Counted from the first letter of the stretch, positions 22,353-35,268 are shown. The stretch is DNA of 64,000 bases from Kappaphycus alvarezii (GCA_002205965.3 NADL03000092.1:62001-126000), one strand, 5' to 3'. The notes: generated by a model from the sequence alone, not told the origin. Made by a program: numbers and translations.

Positions 22353-24030
22353 CTAAAAACCTTCAGTATCGAGCACGAGGCGATAGCGCTTCTGAAAGCG
22401 ATCGCGACCGCTGTCACCACGGCAAATAAAAACGTCCTTTTTAAATGTGAGAAGACACCCAGTACACACGTGCTTAGTTTTCTTTTCAATACAAACCGTA
22501 AATCGCGATTGGAGAGCAAATTTGTTCTTCTTACCATTCAGAACACGTTCTTGTGTAACCAAATGAATTCCAATATCACAGACATGTTCATCTTCTTATT
22601 CTTCACCGTCGGATGTCAAACGAGCCCTGGTTCTCAAAGCATCCAAATTATTGTCGATCAGGCCTTCTGCTAATTTGCAGTAGAATTCATTTGGTGACAT
22701 TGATTCAGGATATCCACGACCCCCTTTGCATAGCTTCCAGGCATCCACACAGCGGACTGCCAGCAATGTTGTGTTGATGCGCATTGTCCACTCCTTTACC
22801 TCGAATTTCCTTTCCAGATTAAGGCCATCCTGACCACAGCTGTTGTGGCGGTCATCCTGAGCACAGATAAGGTAATATTTCTCACAAAACTTCGGAATAT
22901 CTATTTCCCAATTGAAAAGTCGTGCTCGTCTTGCAACAGAACTCCATCGCTCGCGATAAATCGGAGTACCAGTATTCGTTGTTACACACGTACTGACGAA
23001 GTATCTTCTCTCTCGATCAACCCACATGACAGCTGCAATTACATTATTGTAATCTGTAGCAGTTGTCATTGCTATGTGCTGGTCCCTGTTTGCAACCTCT
23101 TGACCCGGAAAATACGCCATCCGAAACTGAAGATTGGAATTCTTGAAACCCTAAATGAAACGTATGCCCTCCGCCAGCAAGGATTCCGCAGCCTGAACAG
23201 AGGAAAAGAAAGAATCACCACATACAATCTTATCTGAACCGTACCATAGTTCCAAAAGCTGTAACATCTCTATTGCCCCCTGTAAACATTCCGTATCTGA
23301 GCTTTCAGTGTCTTCTGACGACTTACAGATCTTGATGTTGATAATTATTCCACTTTATCCACACGCAGAAGTCCAAAGCTCACACCCATGTTCATGTTTC
23401 CTGCCAAGAGCGACGTAGTGTGGAATTCCTCTCTTAATCCTCTTACCGCCAATCCCATACCACCTTGACATGCTTTCATCCACACAAATTGACTCTGCTG
23501 GCTTCAAATGGAGATAAAAATGCCTGCTGATTACCTCGGCAAAGTCGCTAATAATGTTCCAACGCCTGGTAGAACTGGATTGTTCTTCTTCTGTAAGAGG
23601 TTGAGATTTTGAAAAGGAAATGTAACGACGAATAATATCAAACCTTCCACCTGGTATGATATTTCCAAAAATTTGGACATTTACGTACTTCGACGGAGAA
23701 GAACTACCCCATATGGCCCTGCGATCGCCAAACTCGAATCGTGTCATGAGATTCAGAACCCCAAAAAAAACTTCAAAATTTCACCTGCTGTGAAAGGAGT
23801 GAAATCATTATTTTCCAAATCGAGGATTGTTGACTGGACAATAGTTGAAAGGAATGGCATGGGAAACATCCACAGAAAATATTGATAAGGTGTCATACCT
23901 TGGGGAGCGATACCTGCAAGAATGAGCTCATCCACCGGGCCATGTACTTTTCAACGCCTTGGTGTGATAGGTCCATTCAAATTTAGTTTTATCTCTTTTC
24001 GAGTCCACTTTCTGCTGTGCAGCTGTTTTA
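22353..24030 (-). pseudogene. piggyBac-like (DDE_Tnp_1_7) transposase, broken
   Basis: Read on the minus strand, the pieces in order are: 24030-23753 with WTRKEIKLNLNGPITP and TPYQYFLWMFPMPFLSTIV; 23747-23355 with RFDIIRRYISFSK and the catalytic-type ICVDESMSRWYGIGG; 23120-22596 with RINTTLLAVRCVDAWKL; and a C-terminal cysteine/histidine segment at 22562-22353 (VCIEKKTKHVCTGC...FICRG). This is the layout of piggyBac-type transposases: an all-alpha N-terminal region, a DDE core and a C-terminal cysteine-rich DNA-binding domain. Frames change between pieces and about 230 bp between 23120 and 23355 is not open, so it is inactive. No TTAA-flanked terminal repeats were identified. Confidence 0.7.
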
Positions 24031-24337
24031 GGCAAATGATTCCACCATTTGCACCATATCTGTTCTTACAACTTCAAATGAGCTTATGATACTTGAATTG
24101 GGCTTGCACCTGCCCTTTTACTCGGGCTTCTACTCCCATCAGATACCGCGGGAGTGTCAGTCTCCATTTGGATACCAGCCTGAACTTCTATCTCATGCAC
24201 TGTACTCCCACTGCTCAATGAAAATAGCACCAGACCGATGATTTACTCGAAGGAAGGAGCATTTAGTTCTTTGACACTCGATAAGTGAATTGCCAACTCT
24301 TTCGAACCGTCCAGCAATTCGCAGTTACTGACAACCA

Positions 24338-25190
24338 TGGTACTGTATCCTCACCCGATGGGGCTTGAGGGCTTGCAATCTGGACCACTCGGCCCACAAA
24401 TGGGACCTGATATTTTCGCAAGTGAAAGGCACCTATTGGGCCAAGTGTCGACTTTACTTATTTCTAACTTGGATCTCCCTAACTTGGCTGACCCTAACCT
24501 CACTCACCCCGCCGTCCTAGATAAAACTAACCTAGTTAACTAGTATTTATACCTACCTGGCCGCTAGGGCCCCATATTAAACACCCACCCGGTGTTGGCT
24601 CTGAACTTGACGCCCAACTTCCGCCTTTGCAGAAACCTTACCAACGGCAACTTTGGCTATACCCACGTTTATCCACCCGGGTCCCCCTTTCTACCCCCCC
24701 CTATCCAATATTCTACCACAGCTTTTGTTGTTTGTTTTTGATATTCACTCTCACTTGGCGCCCCGGACTCCGGCGTCTATATACAAATAGGAACTTCAAG
24801 GTTGTCGTTGGTGACAACATCCTTATCTCCAAAGGAAAATAATCAGCACATCTGACCCAATACTACATCTTCTTTGTCCTGTATTACACCCCTGGTTTCT
24901 ACGGTTCTTTGGAATTGACACATACCAAGTTTCTAGCATTTCGCGGACCACGGTACGGCCTTACAACCCGGAGGACAAGTATACTGTCCAGCCGTCCAAG
25001 GAATTTTCCTCGCCCTTCCAACCCCATTTCTCCTCGCCGTCGGCGAGCAGTGCTACTGCATCGCAGGGTGCTTAAAGAGAAAGAGGGACAGCGAACACCC
25101 TGTGGGTCTTCGTGTGTGTGTGTTGGATTTCTCATTGTCTAACGGTGTTCCGTTCCTAGACGAGAAGAACTGCGCACCGCGCATTGCACT
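24338..25190 (+). repeat. gypsy-1 5' LTR
   Basis: It starts TGGTACTGTATCC and pairs with 35536-36400. A TATA-like string (CTATATAC) lies near 24776. The 3' copy has one extra tandem CTTATCTCCAAAGGA unit. Confidence 0.87.
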
Positions 25191-25411
25191 ACACAAATCT
25201 GGTCTTTCCGACCTAGAATTTATTGGATAAACTCCGAAGTCGAAGAAGATTTTGAATAGTCTCAACTCTGGTAACTATACCTCCAGGTGATAGCCTCCTC
25301 CTTTCATCGTTGAGGATTGAAGACGCCCTTTTATCAACCGTTGTTAACTTCTTGGTTCCTCGTGGTCAAGCCGCCCCCGGCGGATAAGGAATATTTGGAA
25401 TACGAATTGGA

Positions 25412-27656
25412 ATGTCTTCCGTTGTATCTATTCGTCCTCGTACTCGAGCGAGCACTGCAGCGAAAGTTGTAGCCTCCTCAACAGTACCCAGTACGCAGAC
25501 TCATTCTAGTTCTGTGGCCGGAGACATACCATCGGTCACGGAAGCACCCCCACAGGACATTGACTCCCGCTGCCTGGAGCATGATGTTTTTCCGGGAGGA
25601 GATTTGCATTGGTGCGACGGAGATTGAAACGTTAAAGGAGAGATAACTCAATTCAGAATCTCTGAAGACGAGCGAAGTCCGGTTTGATGTTGACTTTCGT
25701 CAGCAAGAGCTCGTCTAAACAGCATTAGTGACTTAAAAGTTGTTGTAGAAACCCTGCGGGATGAGATTGCCACTCTGAGGCAGGATGCGGCAGGAAGTCA
25801 AACGTTTGCTGGAAGATCTTGCCGTCGAAAAAGCTACGGCTATAGAAAGAGCCGAACGTACCAGCACCCGTCTAAGTCGTCTCGAGTCTGGCGTACCGGG
25901 TACCCAAACCCTCAATCTTCACCCGGAACAGGGGTTCTCGGTATTACCGATGTTGAAGGACCTCGTACTAATGACGACGAAGATTATGATAAGGATGGAG
26001 ATCAACGACCCCGTGACCGTTCGCAACGAGGAAGAAAAGCAAAGTCCTTAAACAAGAACAGGGTCAAGAAGAACAATAGGAACTTACATAAGGACTCATT
26101 CGTCTGTCTTGCTCGCTCGACGGAATTGGAGAAGATGATTCTGAAGATGCGTACGGATTCAGATTCGGACCTCTCTCTGGATGAAACTGAAGATCCGAAA
26201 GGAAGATATGAGAAGGCGCGGGTCGCGAAGAAGTCCAAGAACCGCTCGTATCGACAAAGTACAAACTGTATCAGCAACCTCTGGTAGATCCACCAGGACA
26301 CGAATTGGCCTTCGTGAAGAACCCGGCCCTGGGTGGGTAGGTCTCGAGGAGTTACAGCCAACAAATCATTTGTACCGTAGGCTGCTATCTTATCGTACGT
26401 ACCGCTTGAAGCGAACTTCCAGTCACTTAATTCCTCTCAGACAGGGAAAGCTCGGACGAAAGCCAGACGCATTGCCAAAAGATTAAAGGAAGGATTTTTT
26501 CTCTGGTGAAGACCCTATCATGGTGTTGGCTTTCCTGGCACTGATGGTTAGGGAGTTCAACCTCCAGGGCATGACAGAAGCTCAAGCCTTTCGGGTTCTT
26601 CCCGACTTCTTAACCGGAATTGCAGAAAGGCAATTTCGTTCTGTCGCCGAAACAACTTCTCCGGAGCAGGGAGGTATCACGAGCTGGCCGGAGGCAGTCC
26701 AGTGGATGCTTCGATCCTTCGCCACTGACGATGCCATACACAATGTGGTACTCGCTATGCGAGATGTTCAGCAGCTACCCAACGAAGGCGAACGTGACTA
26801 CTATTTGCGACTTTCTGACGCCAGCAGCCGTTGCGGTAACGTTCATGACGCCCAAGAGCTTATTACGATGTACATCGACGGCCTGGACCGCCGAATCAAG
26901 GGAGTTGTCAGCCATTACCGCAACACAAATAAGGCAGCTACCTTCATAGATATTGTCGAGTACGCCGAGATTCAAGGCATCTCCGTCAGAGCTCGTCTCA
27001 AGCGCTCCGAAAGGTCTCGATCGAGTCCCGTCCGGTCAAACCTAGTACCAGAATTACGGCTTCTCGGTAGGATACGAAGTCCCCGTCAAAGACACGGACT
27101 GTTGCCCTGTTAGATTCTCCGTCCGCATCTCAAAATTCAACGATCGAGTATGATGCCGATGGAAATGACTACGAGGCTCACATTATTGACCAAGCTGGTG
27201 CTTCGGATATTCCAACTTGTACGACGGAGGAAGGACTTACTTCAATATCCGAAGAGACTTCTTATGATCCCTCTCCTACTCTCGGATCGAGGAAATACTC
27301 CCGCACCGCGAATCCCATACGCGGACCGCCACACAAACTTCAACCGCCCAGGTTGGGGAGGGCGAACTTCGGCGCCATCACCGTCACGACTTACGAAAGA
27401 ACAGCAGATAAGTCGCCGCCATAACCTCATATGCCACACATGCTATGGCCGGGGACATATTTCCCCAGAATGCATTTTACCCTTGCGGGAACTTCCGTCG
27501 GTATTACGGAGCTATGAAGCTTTGACCCCTCAAGAGAAGGCCATGGTACCGCAGAAAAGCTATAACCGCGTCGCCCGGATGTTGAACTCGGAAGCCCAGC
27601 ATCCCACTACGGAATCTAGAGATGTCGCTAAACCCATGCTTCGGCGACGCCGATAG
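25412..27656 (+). pseudogene. gypsy-1 gag
   Basis: Pieces in three frames: an N-terminal Ser/Thr-rich part from the ATG at 25412; a coiled-coil-like stretch at 25785-25900 (VKRLLEDLAVEKATAIERAE); a capsid core at 26520-27113 with the retrotransposon-gag texture (YYLRLSDASSRCGN, TMYIDGLDRRIKGVV); and a C-terminal part at 27150-27656 with one CCHC knuckle, CHTCYGRGHISPEC, at 27432-27473. It would form particles and bind element RNA. Several frame changes make it non-functional as written. Confidence 0.8.
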
Positions 27657-27755
27657 GTTTCATACCACCGGTTCCATCCCGGCGGTCCCAGATAACCTTT
27701 CAAAAAAAGAGTAAAGGGAGCCTCCCATTGGGAAGAGATTGTCACCTGGACACAG

Positions 27756-30700
27756 TTGCAAACCAATCTGGGGCCCCACGGTCCCGCTCCCTTACTCACA
27801 GAATTGGTAGTACTTCAGATACCGCCCCGAATCCCGAAATGCAGCGGTTGGGGATCCCAAAATTGTAAGTCCAGTTGCTTAGATCACCTCTTCAAGCTTC
27901 AGCGTCCATGGAGAAAGGTTAGGAGCATGAAGCACCCAGACAGAGTCATGGTTATGGCCCGACGCAATTACAAGGTGTATGCTGATATCGGCCTTAGACC
28001 CGGACTCATGCATCGGACGCTTGCGGTTTTAGACACTGGAGCAGGTCCTAACTTCGTCCGAAGTTCGGAACTCCCACCGGAAGCGATGAATCGTCTATCT
28101 TATGGCCCGCTCCCGGACATCTGTGATGCAAATAACAATCCGTTGAGAACACTTGGGACCATTAAGTTACCCATCCGGTTGGGAAGATATCTTGCTCTGG
28201 TCATGTTCATCGTATGTGAGAAGCTCGCCGCACCAGTAATATTAGGAACGGATTTCTGCGACCGTTTTGTGGAATCCATTCGTCCCCGGGAGAAGCTCGT
28301 TGAGCTCGAAGTGGTAATTACGGTTCCAATAGTACGAAGGCCTTTAAAAAGGGCACCAAGTAAGAGACCGCTACCAACGGAATTGGAACCACCCTGAAGG
28401 ACGGAAGGGCATCGCCCAACATTAGGATGTCCACCCGGGTTACTATTCCGCCACAAAGTCAATCATTTGTACCGGTGACAACAGACCGCCACGGCCTGAT
28501 AGTTGTACAACCTGACTCAAGTCTCTACAACAAACTCGGATTGGCAGCTGCCAATGGTATTGCACAAGTGGAAGCCGGGGTCCCATTTCGGTTGTTGATC
28601 GCGAACTTCACCAAATCCCCTATAACTCTCCATCGGTTGCAAATTGTTGCTCAAGCATTACCTCATCCATCAATAACAGTACCAAGCCAGCTAAGCTTCG
28701 GAGAGGTACTCGGTATCACCGAAGAAATATCCCCAGAGTATAGTCCTGCACCAACGCCTGGTGGACACCAGCGCCCTGTGCTTAAAGAACACGAACACAA
28801 AACTCTGAATGGAGAAGCTTTAACACCGAAAGGTCTAGAAAAGCAGTAGAAGACCTCGATTGGAGCCACATAGATCCAACGCTGGCCAGTAGATTAAGGA
28901 AATGCTGAACAAGTACTCGAGTATGTGGGATGGTTCGCTGGGAGCAATCAATACTGTTGAACACCACATCGAATTAATTCCCGGGACTCGCCCTATCGCT
29001 CAACCGCCTTACCGGCTGGACCCAAGGCAAGGGAATTAGAAGCAACCGAGGTACATAGAATGTTAAAAGTAGGCGTAATTGAGCCGCACAGTCATCATGG
29101 GCTGCACCGGTGGTGTTAATTCCTAAGCCCGATGGGACGGTTCGTTTTTGCGTCGATTATAGAAAACTGAACGCCGTAACAGTGAAGGACACTTACCCTT
29201 ACCAAGGATGGATGAATGCATTGACTCCTTGGGAGATGCATCAGTATTCACTACCCTTGATTGCAACTCTGGTTACTGGCAAGTTCAAGTGGCGAAAGAG
29301 GACAGAGACAAGACCGCCTTCGTATGCCACGCAGGATTATATCGCTATAGGCGAATGCCATTCGGATTATGCAACGCACCTGCTACCTTTCAGCGCACCC
29401 TCGACATTCTTCTTTCATCATACCGATGGCGCTCCTGTCTCGTGTACCTTGACGATGTCATCATTTTCTCCAAAAACATGGAGGAGCACATCGACCATGT
29501 CGAAGAAATTCTGCGGGTGTTGCAACATGCTGGTGTATCCCTCAAGTTAAGGAAATGTACATTTGGGTCCGATAAGGTCAAATACCTAGGACACATCATC
29601 AAGCCAGGAAGACTGGAAATAGATTCTACCAGAGTAGCCGCACTCCGGCAGGCGAAGCACCCGACAACGCTTACTGAGCTTCGTAGTTTTCTCGGTCTTT
29701 GTAATGTATACCGCAGATTTATCAAAGACTTTTCCAGCATCGCGGCACCACTTAACAAGCTTTTGCGAAAAGGTATGCCAACCAAGATAGAACCATTTGG
29801 TGCTACCGAAGAAGTCGCTTTCCGGACTCTTATCGCCGAAATTTTGTCACCCAAGGTATTGGCATTTGCCAAAAGCGGGACTCCCTTATTCAATAGACAC
29901 GGACGCTAGTCAATATCAAGTAGGAGTCGCCCTGTTCCAAACATACCCAACGGGGGAACGGAAACCCATTGGATTCTTCTCTAGATCACTCAAGGAAGCC
30001 GAGACACGTTATCCTGTCACAGAAAAAGAATGCCTGGCCGTGGTTTGGGCGTTAACGACATTGCGACCCTACCTACGGGGAGAAATTCACCATCCATACG
30101 GATCATTCCTCACTGAGGTGGTTAATGAATGTCACTGATCCATCGGGACGACTTATGCGCTGGAAGCTCCGAATTTCGGAATTCGACTTTGAAGTTGTGT
30201 ATAAAAAGGGAAAAGCAAATACACAAGCAGATATTGTCAAGACTTAGTACCATCGGTGAAACTGTTGGAGATTTCGACGAGGAAGTACCGTGCTTTCTTG
30301 CAGAGGACTCCTCCGCTCTTGAGGAGGGGGAGGCTGTGGACTCGTCCGCAAAAATCGAATCAAAATACGACAATAAGGCCGGGCAGTTCACAGAGTTTGA
30401 TGAAATCGAGATTTCTTTTGACACTGCAGATCAAGTACTATCCATTCAAAACGGAAGTGAAGAAGAATTTGAATGCATTTCTCCGGAGGAACTCTCCAGG
30501 GAACAGTACAAAGACGACTTTTGCCAGGAGATCCGTTGAAGAATAAATGCTGGACACCAGCTCCCCTTCACAATGGAAGCTCCCGGGCACGAAGGATATC
30601 TCTGTTGAACAGCATCTGAATAAATTCATATCGTCGTAACCAACTCCCTTCAACAGAGTACTTTAAGACTCAATCAGCATTCCAAGTTAGGCGCTCATCC

Positions 30701-31740
30701 AGGTGGCCGAAGACTGTATGTTTCTCTGAAAAATTCCTACTATTGGCCACCGATGTGTATGGATTGTTATGCCGTCGTTCGCTCGTGCCCAACATGCGCG
30801 AAAAATAGAATCAAATTGCGCAAGTCTGTGAAGGAGCTAAAGCTCTTTGCACCAAAGGCCCCACTGGAGTTCGTAGCAATTGACATACTCGGCGAACTCA
30901 TCCGTGCTAACAGGGGTAATCGCTTCCTTCTGGTGATCACTGATCGATATTCCAAGCTCGTACGAACTGTGCTGCTCAAGAAAATCTCTGCTGCAGCAGT
31001 TACCTCCGCCTTTGTAACACACTGGGTTTTTTGTGTACGGTCTACCCATTCAGTTATTGTCCGATAATGGTAGTCAGTTTGCTTCAAAATTCTTCTTGAG
31101 CGTGTTCTCAATTCTGTGTATCAAGAACTTATTCACTACTAACTACCCCCCGCAGGCAAATGGGCAAGCGGAGCGTCTCAACCGCACAATAATTTCAGCC
31201 CTCCGGCGCTACGTAGCTGATCAACCAAAAGACTGGGACCTCTTCCTGGACGTGCTAACATTTTCTTTTAACACAAAAGTCCACAGTAAAACTAACGTGG
31301 CCCCCTTCGAACTTGTCTTGTCACGCGCGCCCACTTCCTTAGCAATCCAAGCTCAGCGTACGCTTGAAGAGGACTCATCAACAATACAATACCACCACCG
31401 GTGGAGGGCTTGTTTAAAAGGTCTTATCTCTACCGTGGAATAGTCCATAGAGAAGTAAAAAGCAAGATAAAAACGTAACTTTGACCCGCGGCTACGAAAA
31501 TCGGCATACGTAATACCGATCGGATCGTTCGTATTCCTGAGTAAAGAGCCCGGGTCGAGCAAAGAACGGCAACAAAAGTTGTATGCCATTGCAACTGGTC
31601 CAAATAGAGTCAGGGAAGTTCGAGATGACACTGTGGTGATCGAAATTAGAGACACGGAGAAGCGTTTATCGCGCGACCGAGTCGAGCCTGCACCAATACT
31701 CTGGGGTAACGTACAAAAAGGGCCCATCGTAAGCAGTTGA
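27756..31740 (+). pseudogene. gypsy-1 pol (protease, RT, RNase H, integrase)
   Basis: Protease: VLDTGAGPNFV near 28026-28058. [22 protein letters not shown] from 29113 and the catalytic YLDDVIIFS at 29445-29471, with LGHIIKPGRLEI and ELRSFLGLCNVYRRFI following. RNase H: IDTDASQYQVGVALFQ near 29896. Integrase: zinc finger (H, H, then CPTC) about 30680-30800; core with AIDILGEL (about 30880), LSDNGSQF (about 31060) and NGQAERLNR (about 31160), so all three acidic residues are present. A GPY/F-like segment (TGPNRVREV) lies near 31600. The domains lie in changing frames with at least six breaks. Confidence 0.9.
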
Positions 31741-32174
31741 AGCCTATACTGGAACAGCACCAAACGGATCACACCATCGCAGCAATCATAACGCGAATCA
31801 ACTCAAGTGGTAACCCCGAAGGTAGTTTGTTGCCCAAAGGACTGCTTGAACTTCTATTGATGGAAAATAGAGATGGAAAAATAACTAGCGCAAGACTCGC
31901 TCGAGACTCAGGATTACAAGAGGAAGTTGACGGTATCCGAAGAAACAATTCTTCCCTTAGAGGATTAAAGCGGGGATCAGGCAACGCCATACGCTGCGGC
32001 CCGCTCGCGAGAGAACAGTCCCCCTAACAAATACAAGCAATCTGAAGAGAACGACAGTGACAACTAACTACCCCCACGGACCCGACATCAGTCAAGGGGA
32101 ATCTGAGGCTAGAGTACAAAAGCCAGAAGTCCCGAGTAGCTAATATGTCATCGAGAACATTTTATCACACGGCC

Positions 32175-32340
32175 GAGCTGACGACGAGGAGCTGCTGCTT
32201 CGCGTCCACTGGACCGGCTATCTCATCTCTGAGGCAACTTAGGAACCTGTATCCGCGCTTCCGAGGAGCAAGGTAGTGCAATACTTCCGGAAAAATAAAC
32301 TGCCCTTACCACTAGAAGTAGAAACTACTCAAGTTGTTGG
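32175..32340 (+). pseudogene. gypsy-1 chromodomain, with an in-frame TAG
   Basis: The encoded sequence DDEELLLRVHWTGY followed by a short linker, a stop codon and EPVSAL matches the chromodomain pattern (LVKWKGY, then TWEP). The stop TAG at 32242-32244 stands where the conserved Trp (TGG) belongs. Chromodomains at the pol end direct integration to histone-marked chromatin in chromoviruses. Confidence 0.75.
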
Positions 32341-32612
32341 ATAAAATTCTCAAGATAATTCGGAATCTGTGAATTCGGTTCCAATCTTCAGAAGAGGGAT
32401 AAATTACAAACCCAAAAGATAGAGTTCAACCGAGAACTCATTATCTTTCGGCCAGCATGGACAGTAGCATAAGGAGTTTTTGCCAGAGAGCCCGCTAGTA
32501 GCAGGTTCAAAAGGGCTCACTGAATTGAAACGGGAACTTCCCAAAACTTTCGGCGCATTGTGGAAAATTATGACAATTTATTATTTACTGTCGTTGGGAT
32601 TCAACCGCTGCG

Positions 32613-34616
32613 CTAATTATCCATTGAGAGAGGACAGTGTCGCGGAAGATCGACCCGTTCGGCCGTTGCTTGCCGCTCAACTTCCTTGACAAATGCGATC
32701 AACCTCGGACGCATTTCCCTTACCGAAAATGGTAGAGGTCTAACGGGATCTTTAACTACTTGAACAACAAAGTAATGTATGACCCGCCAAGCCTCCGACG
32801 AAATGAAAGTTAGATCCGAAGGCTGAAATTCAGGACTACTGACTGAAGATAGAAAGTCCACTTCCTCCCTATTGATGACCTGATGGCGCGCCTTCATGAA
32901 TGCGTCTCGAAGCTGGCCGACCAGAGTCGGTACCGTACTAGCCCAGCTCCCCTCAAAAGGTGACAAGAATGATGCCAAGAATTTCTTAATGACGTAGACG
33001 GCAGTCGGGTGGTACCCTGTCGGTCCGTACTTCAGTGGAGAAGGTTGGGTTGCATCTACTACCGGTACTACCAGCGCAGTCGCGGGAGCCGATTTCCATG
33101 CCACCTATTGGTCACAGAATGCTGAGGAAGAATCGAAGGAGTGACTCTCCGCGAGGCGGGAGCCCCGCGTTGAACATCTATGAGCCTCTGATCTAGTCGA
33201 ACCATGACAATGACCCCCCTTTTGCGCCCTATTCCTAGCTACCGATGACCTGTATTCGGAGTCCTCACACTTGAGACTTTTAGGAGATGGGGCTTCCTCG
33301 TCGGATGAAAGAACGATAACCTCAGGCAGTTGAGATTGCTCCACTTGCTCGCGTACAGAAGACCAGCAATTCGCTTGGCCATTAGTTCGCGTTACTTCTC
33401 TCTTTTGACCACGCCCTGAAGATCCAAAGTCCTCCATCTTCCAAGAATTATCTTGATCTATGATTTCCCGCTTTGTACTCTCTACCCGCATCGGAGCTGT
33501 ACCGCCGGCACTTGATGCGTCTACATCCGCAAATGTTCGCGGTTCGCAGAATTCCTCCCGCTTTTCGCTTGCACTACCTGCCGTACTTCCGTGGACAATA
33601 TCCGGTTGCTGATTTTGTCGTCTACGAGCCCGATCTTCGGCTTCGCCGACCACTTCCCTGGCCCAAGGATCACACCAGATGAAATCCCCTGCCCTTCCTG
33701 TTCGCGAGCGGCAATATCTGTAACGACTTGCGCTACCGCGTTGGCTGTCTCGCGACGGAACCCAATCCTCGAAACCTCCTTTGCCGAGAAGAACTCGTAG
33801 CACTGCCGGTCCGAGTGTCCCAAGGGCTGCTCGCACGCGAGGGTGGATCCACCAAAGGCGAAAGGCGTCGAAGGCCTCCCATAAAACGAAGCAGGCGACT
33901 GATGTTGCCCATCCCGTGGAGTGCACAACCCACCATGCTGACGAAGGGTTGGCGAGAAAACAGGAGCCGCGGTAAGCGAATACAGGTGGAAATTCCGCCC
34001 ATACTCCCCAGGGAACTTCCCAATCTTCCCACCAGGGGGGAACTGGAACGTAACGAGATCGAAGGGATAAGGGGTGAAAACATTCAGCTTCCGATTGATG
34101 GCACTAAATGAAGTATCCAAGCTCAGAGCGAGACCGACGCTTAAACCGCACCGTGCTCGCCCAAAATAAGAGTTCCGCTTTCTTCGTTCGCCTGTAGTCC
34201 TGAGGGAGCACCTGACCGTCCCAAAAGACTGCCTGTGGATGCATATCAGCCGTTACCTCGAGGCGCGACAATCTTGCAACAACATCCTCCATCTGCACAA
34301 GTGAATGAACATAGGGAACTTCCCGCGGACACCGAGCGCACCACAACTCCATCGGAGTTAAACCAAGCCCTAACAAGGGTGAATCAGCTAGTAACGTGAG
34401 CTTGTCTACGAGTCTGGCGACCTGATCGTTGCGGCGCACTCTACGCGAAGGCACCGGCTCCCAACGTCCCATTCGCCACCGGCGACGGTATGTTCCAAAT
34501 TCAGATGAGGACTTGGCCACACGGGAACGCCACTCGAAATTCTGCAGCGCTTCAAACGGAACCCCTCCTGGGAGCATCAACAAGGACCCTCGCCAACGGG
34601 TGTAGCTGCGGACCAA
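32613..34616 (-). pseudogene. antisense coding block inside gypsy-1, with a SUMO-interaction-like motif
   Basis: Four long minus-strand frames follow one another head to tail: 34616-34104 (170 codons), 34120-33521 (199), 33926-33105 (273) and 33104-32613 (163, same frame as the previous, behind one TAG). They read as about 550-600 residues of one protein with frame changes near 34110 and 33550. N-terminal part: Arg-rich, with Leu-rich helices (LVDKLTLLADSPLLGLGLTP). Middle: low-complexity, charged, with PEVIVLSSDEEAP at about 33290-33330, a canonical SUMO-interaction motif followed by acidic residues. C-terminal part: folded texture with aromatic residues (AVYVIKKFLASFLSPFEGSW). No family was recognised. 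Antisense extra ORFs behind pol are known in some plant Ty3/gypsy elements. It could alternatively be a host gene captured by the element. Confidence 0.5.
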
Positions 34617-35089
34617 TTACTCATCGTCGAGGTAGCGGGTGTCTAGCCATGGGACGCGCGCAAAAGCATGTCGAGCCTTCGCCATCGAGGTACCCTCTAG
34701 TTCCTACAGCGCGGGATGGCGATACATGCGAGCAAGGAGGGCGAAAGGAAAACAGCTACGTTAGTGATGTAATGGTGGTCGCAGTTTGCGCTGAAGGGGA
34801 TGGCGGTCGCAGGTTGATGGAGGTCGCAGTTTGTGTTCATACAACAGAGGAAAAACAATGGGGAACCCCCGCTAATGGCCGGAAGTTGAAATTTCCATAA
34901 GGGGCTTCGGGACGTACACACAATGGCTCGATAAGTACCCGATTGAGCACCCTACTTTTTTTGGGTCTTGCCCCTTCCCGTGGTTGCAATCTCCCGGAGG
35001 TGCATCGGAGTACCGCAGCTTACAGTTATTGCCAACATATAACTGTACGTCAAAAACCAGTCGAACGTGGAAAATGTGTACAACCCCGA

Positions 35090-35220
35090 TTTAGGGTTGA
35101 TATTTGGGGAGGCCTCCCCAAAAATGCGGAGACCATGTGCTTCGAACCCGGGACCTTCCCACCAGCCACCCGAGGCACTCCCAACTGGGCCAAATGGCCC
35201 AAGTTGGTACTACAGTAACC
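35090..35220 (-). repeat. tRNA-derived SINE-like unit
   Basis: On the minus strand an A-box-like TGGCCCAGTTGG (about 35181-35192) is followed 44 bases from its start by a B-box-like GGTTCGAAGC (about 35139-35148), exactly the spacing in tRNA genes. The arms around the anticodon do not pair, so it is not a functional tRNA gene. Downstream lies a perfect 20-bp palindrome (35103-35122). It fits a tRNA-derived SINE or RNA polymerase III promoter relic inserted in gypsy-1. Confidence 0.6.
35103..35122. repeat. perfect 20-bp palindrome
   Basis: TTTGGGGAGG followed by its reverse complement, without a spacer, within the SINE-like unit. Confidence 0.85.
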
Positions 35221-35268
35221 AAAAAAGGGAATATTTTGAATGTCCAAAAAAACCACGGTAAGGCGCGT

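Noticed and set aside
35139..35192. Functional tRNA gene
   Set aside because: A- and B-box spacing is right but the anticodon arm cannot pair, so it was kept only as a SINE-like unit.
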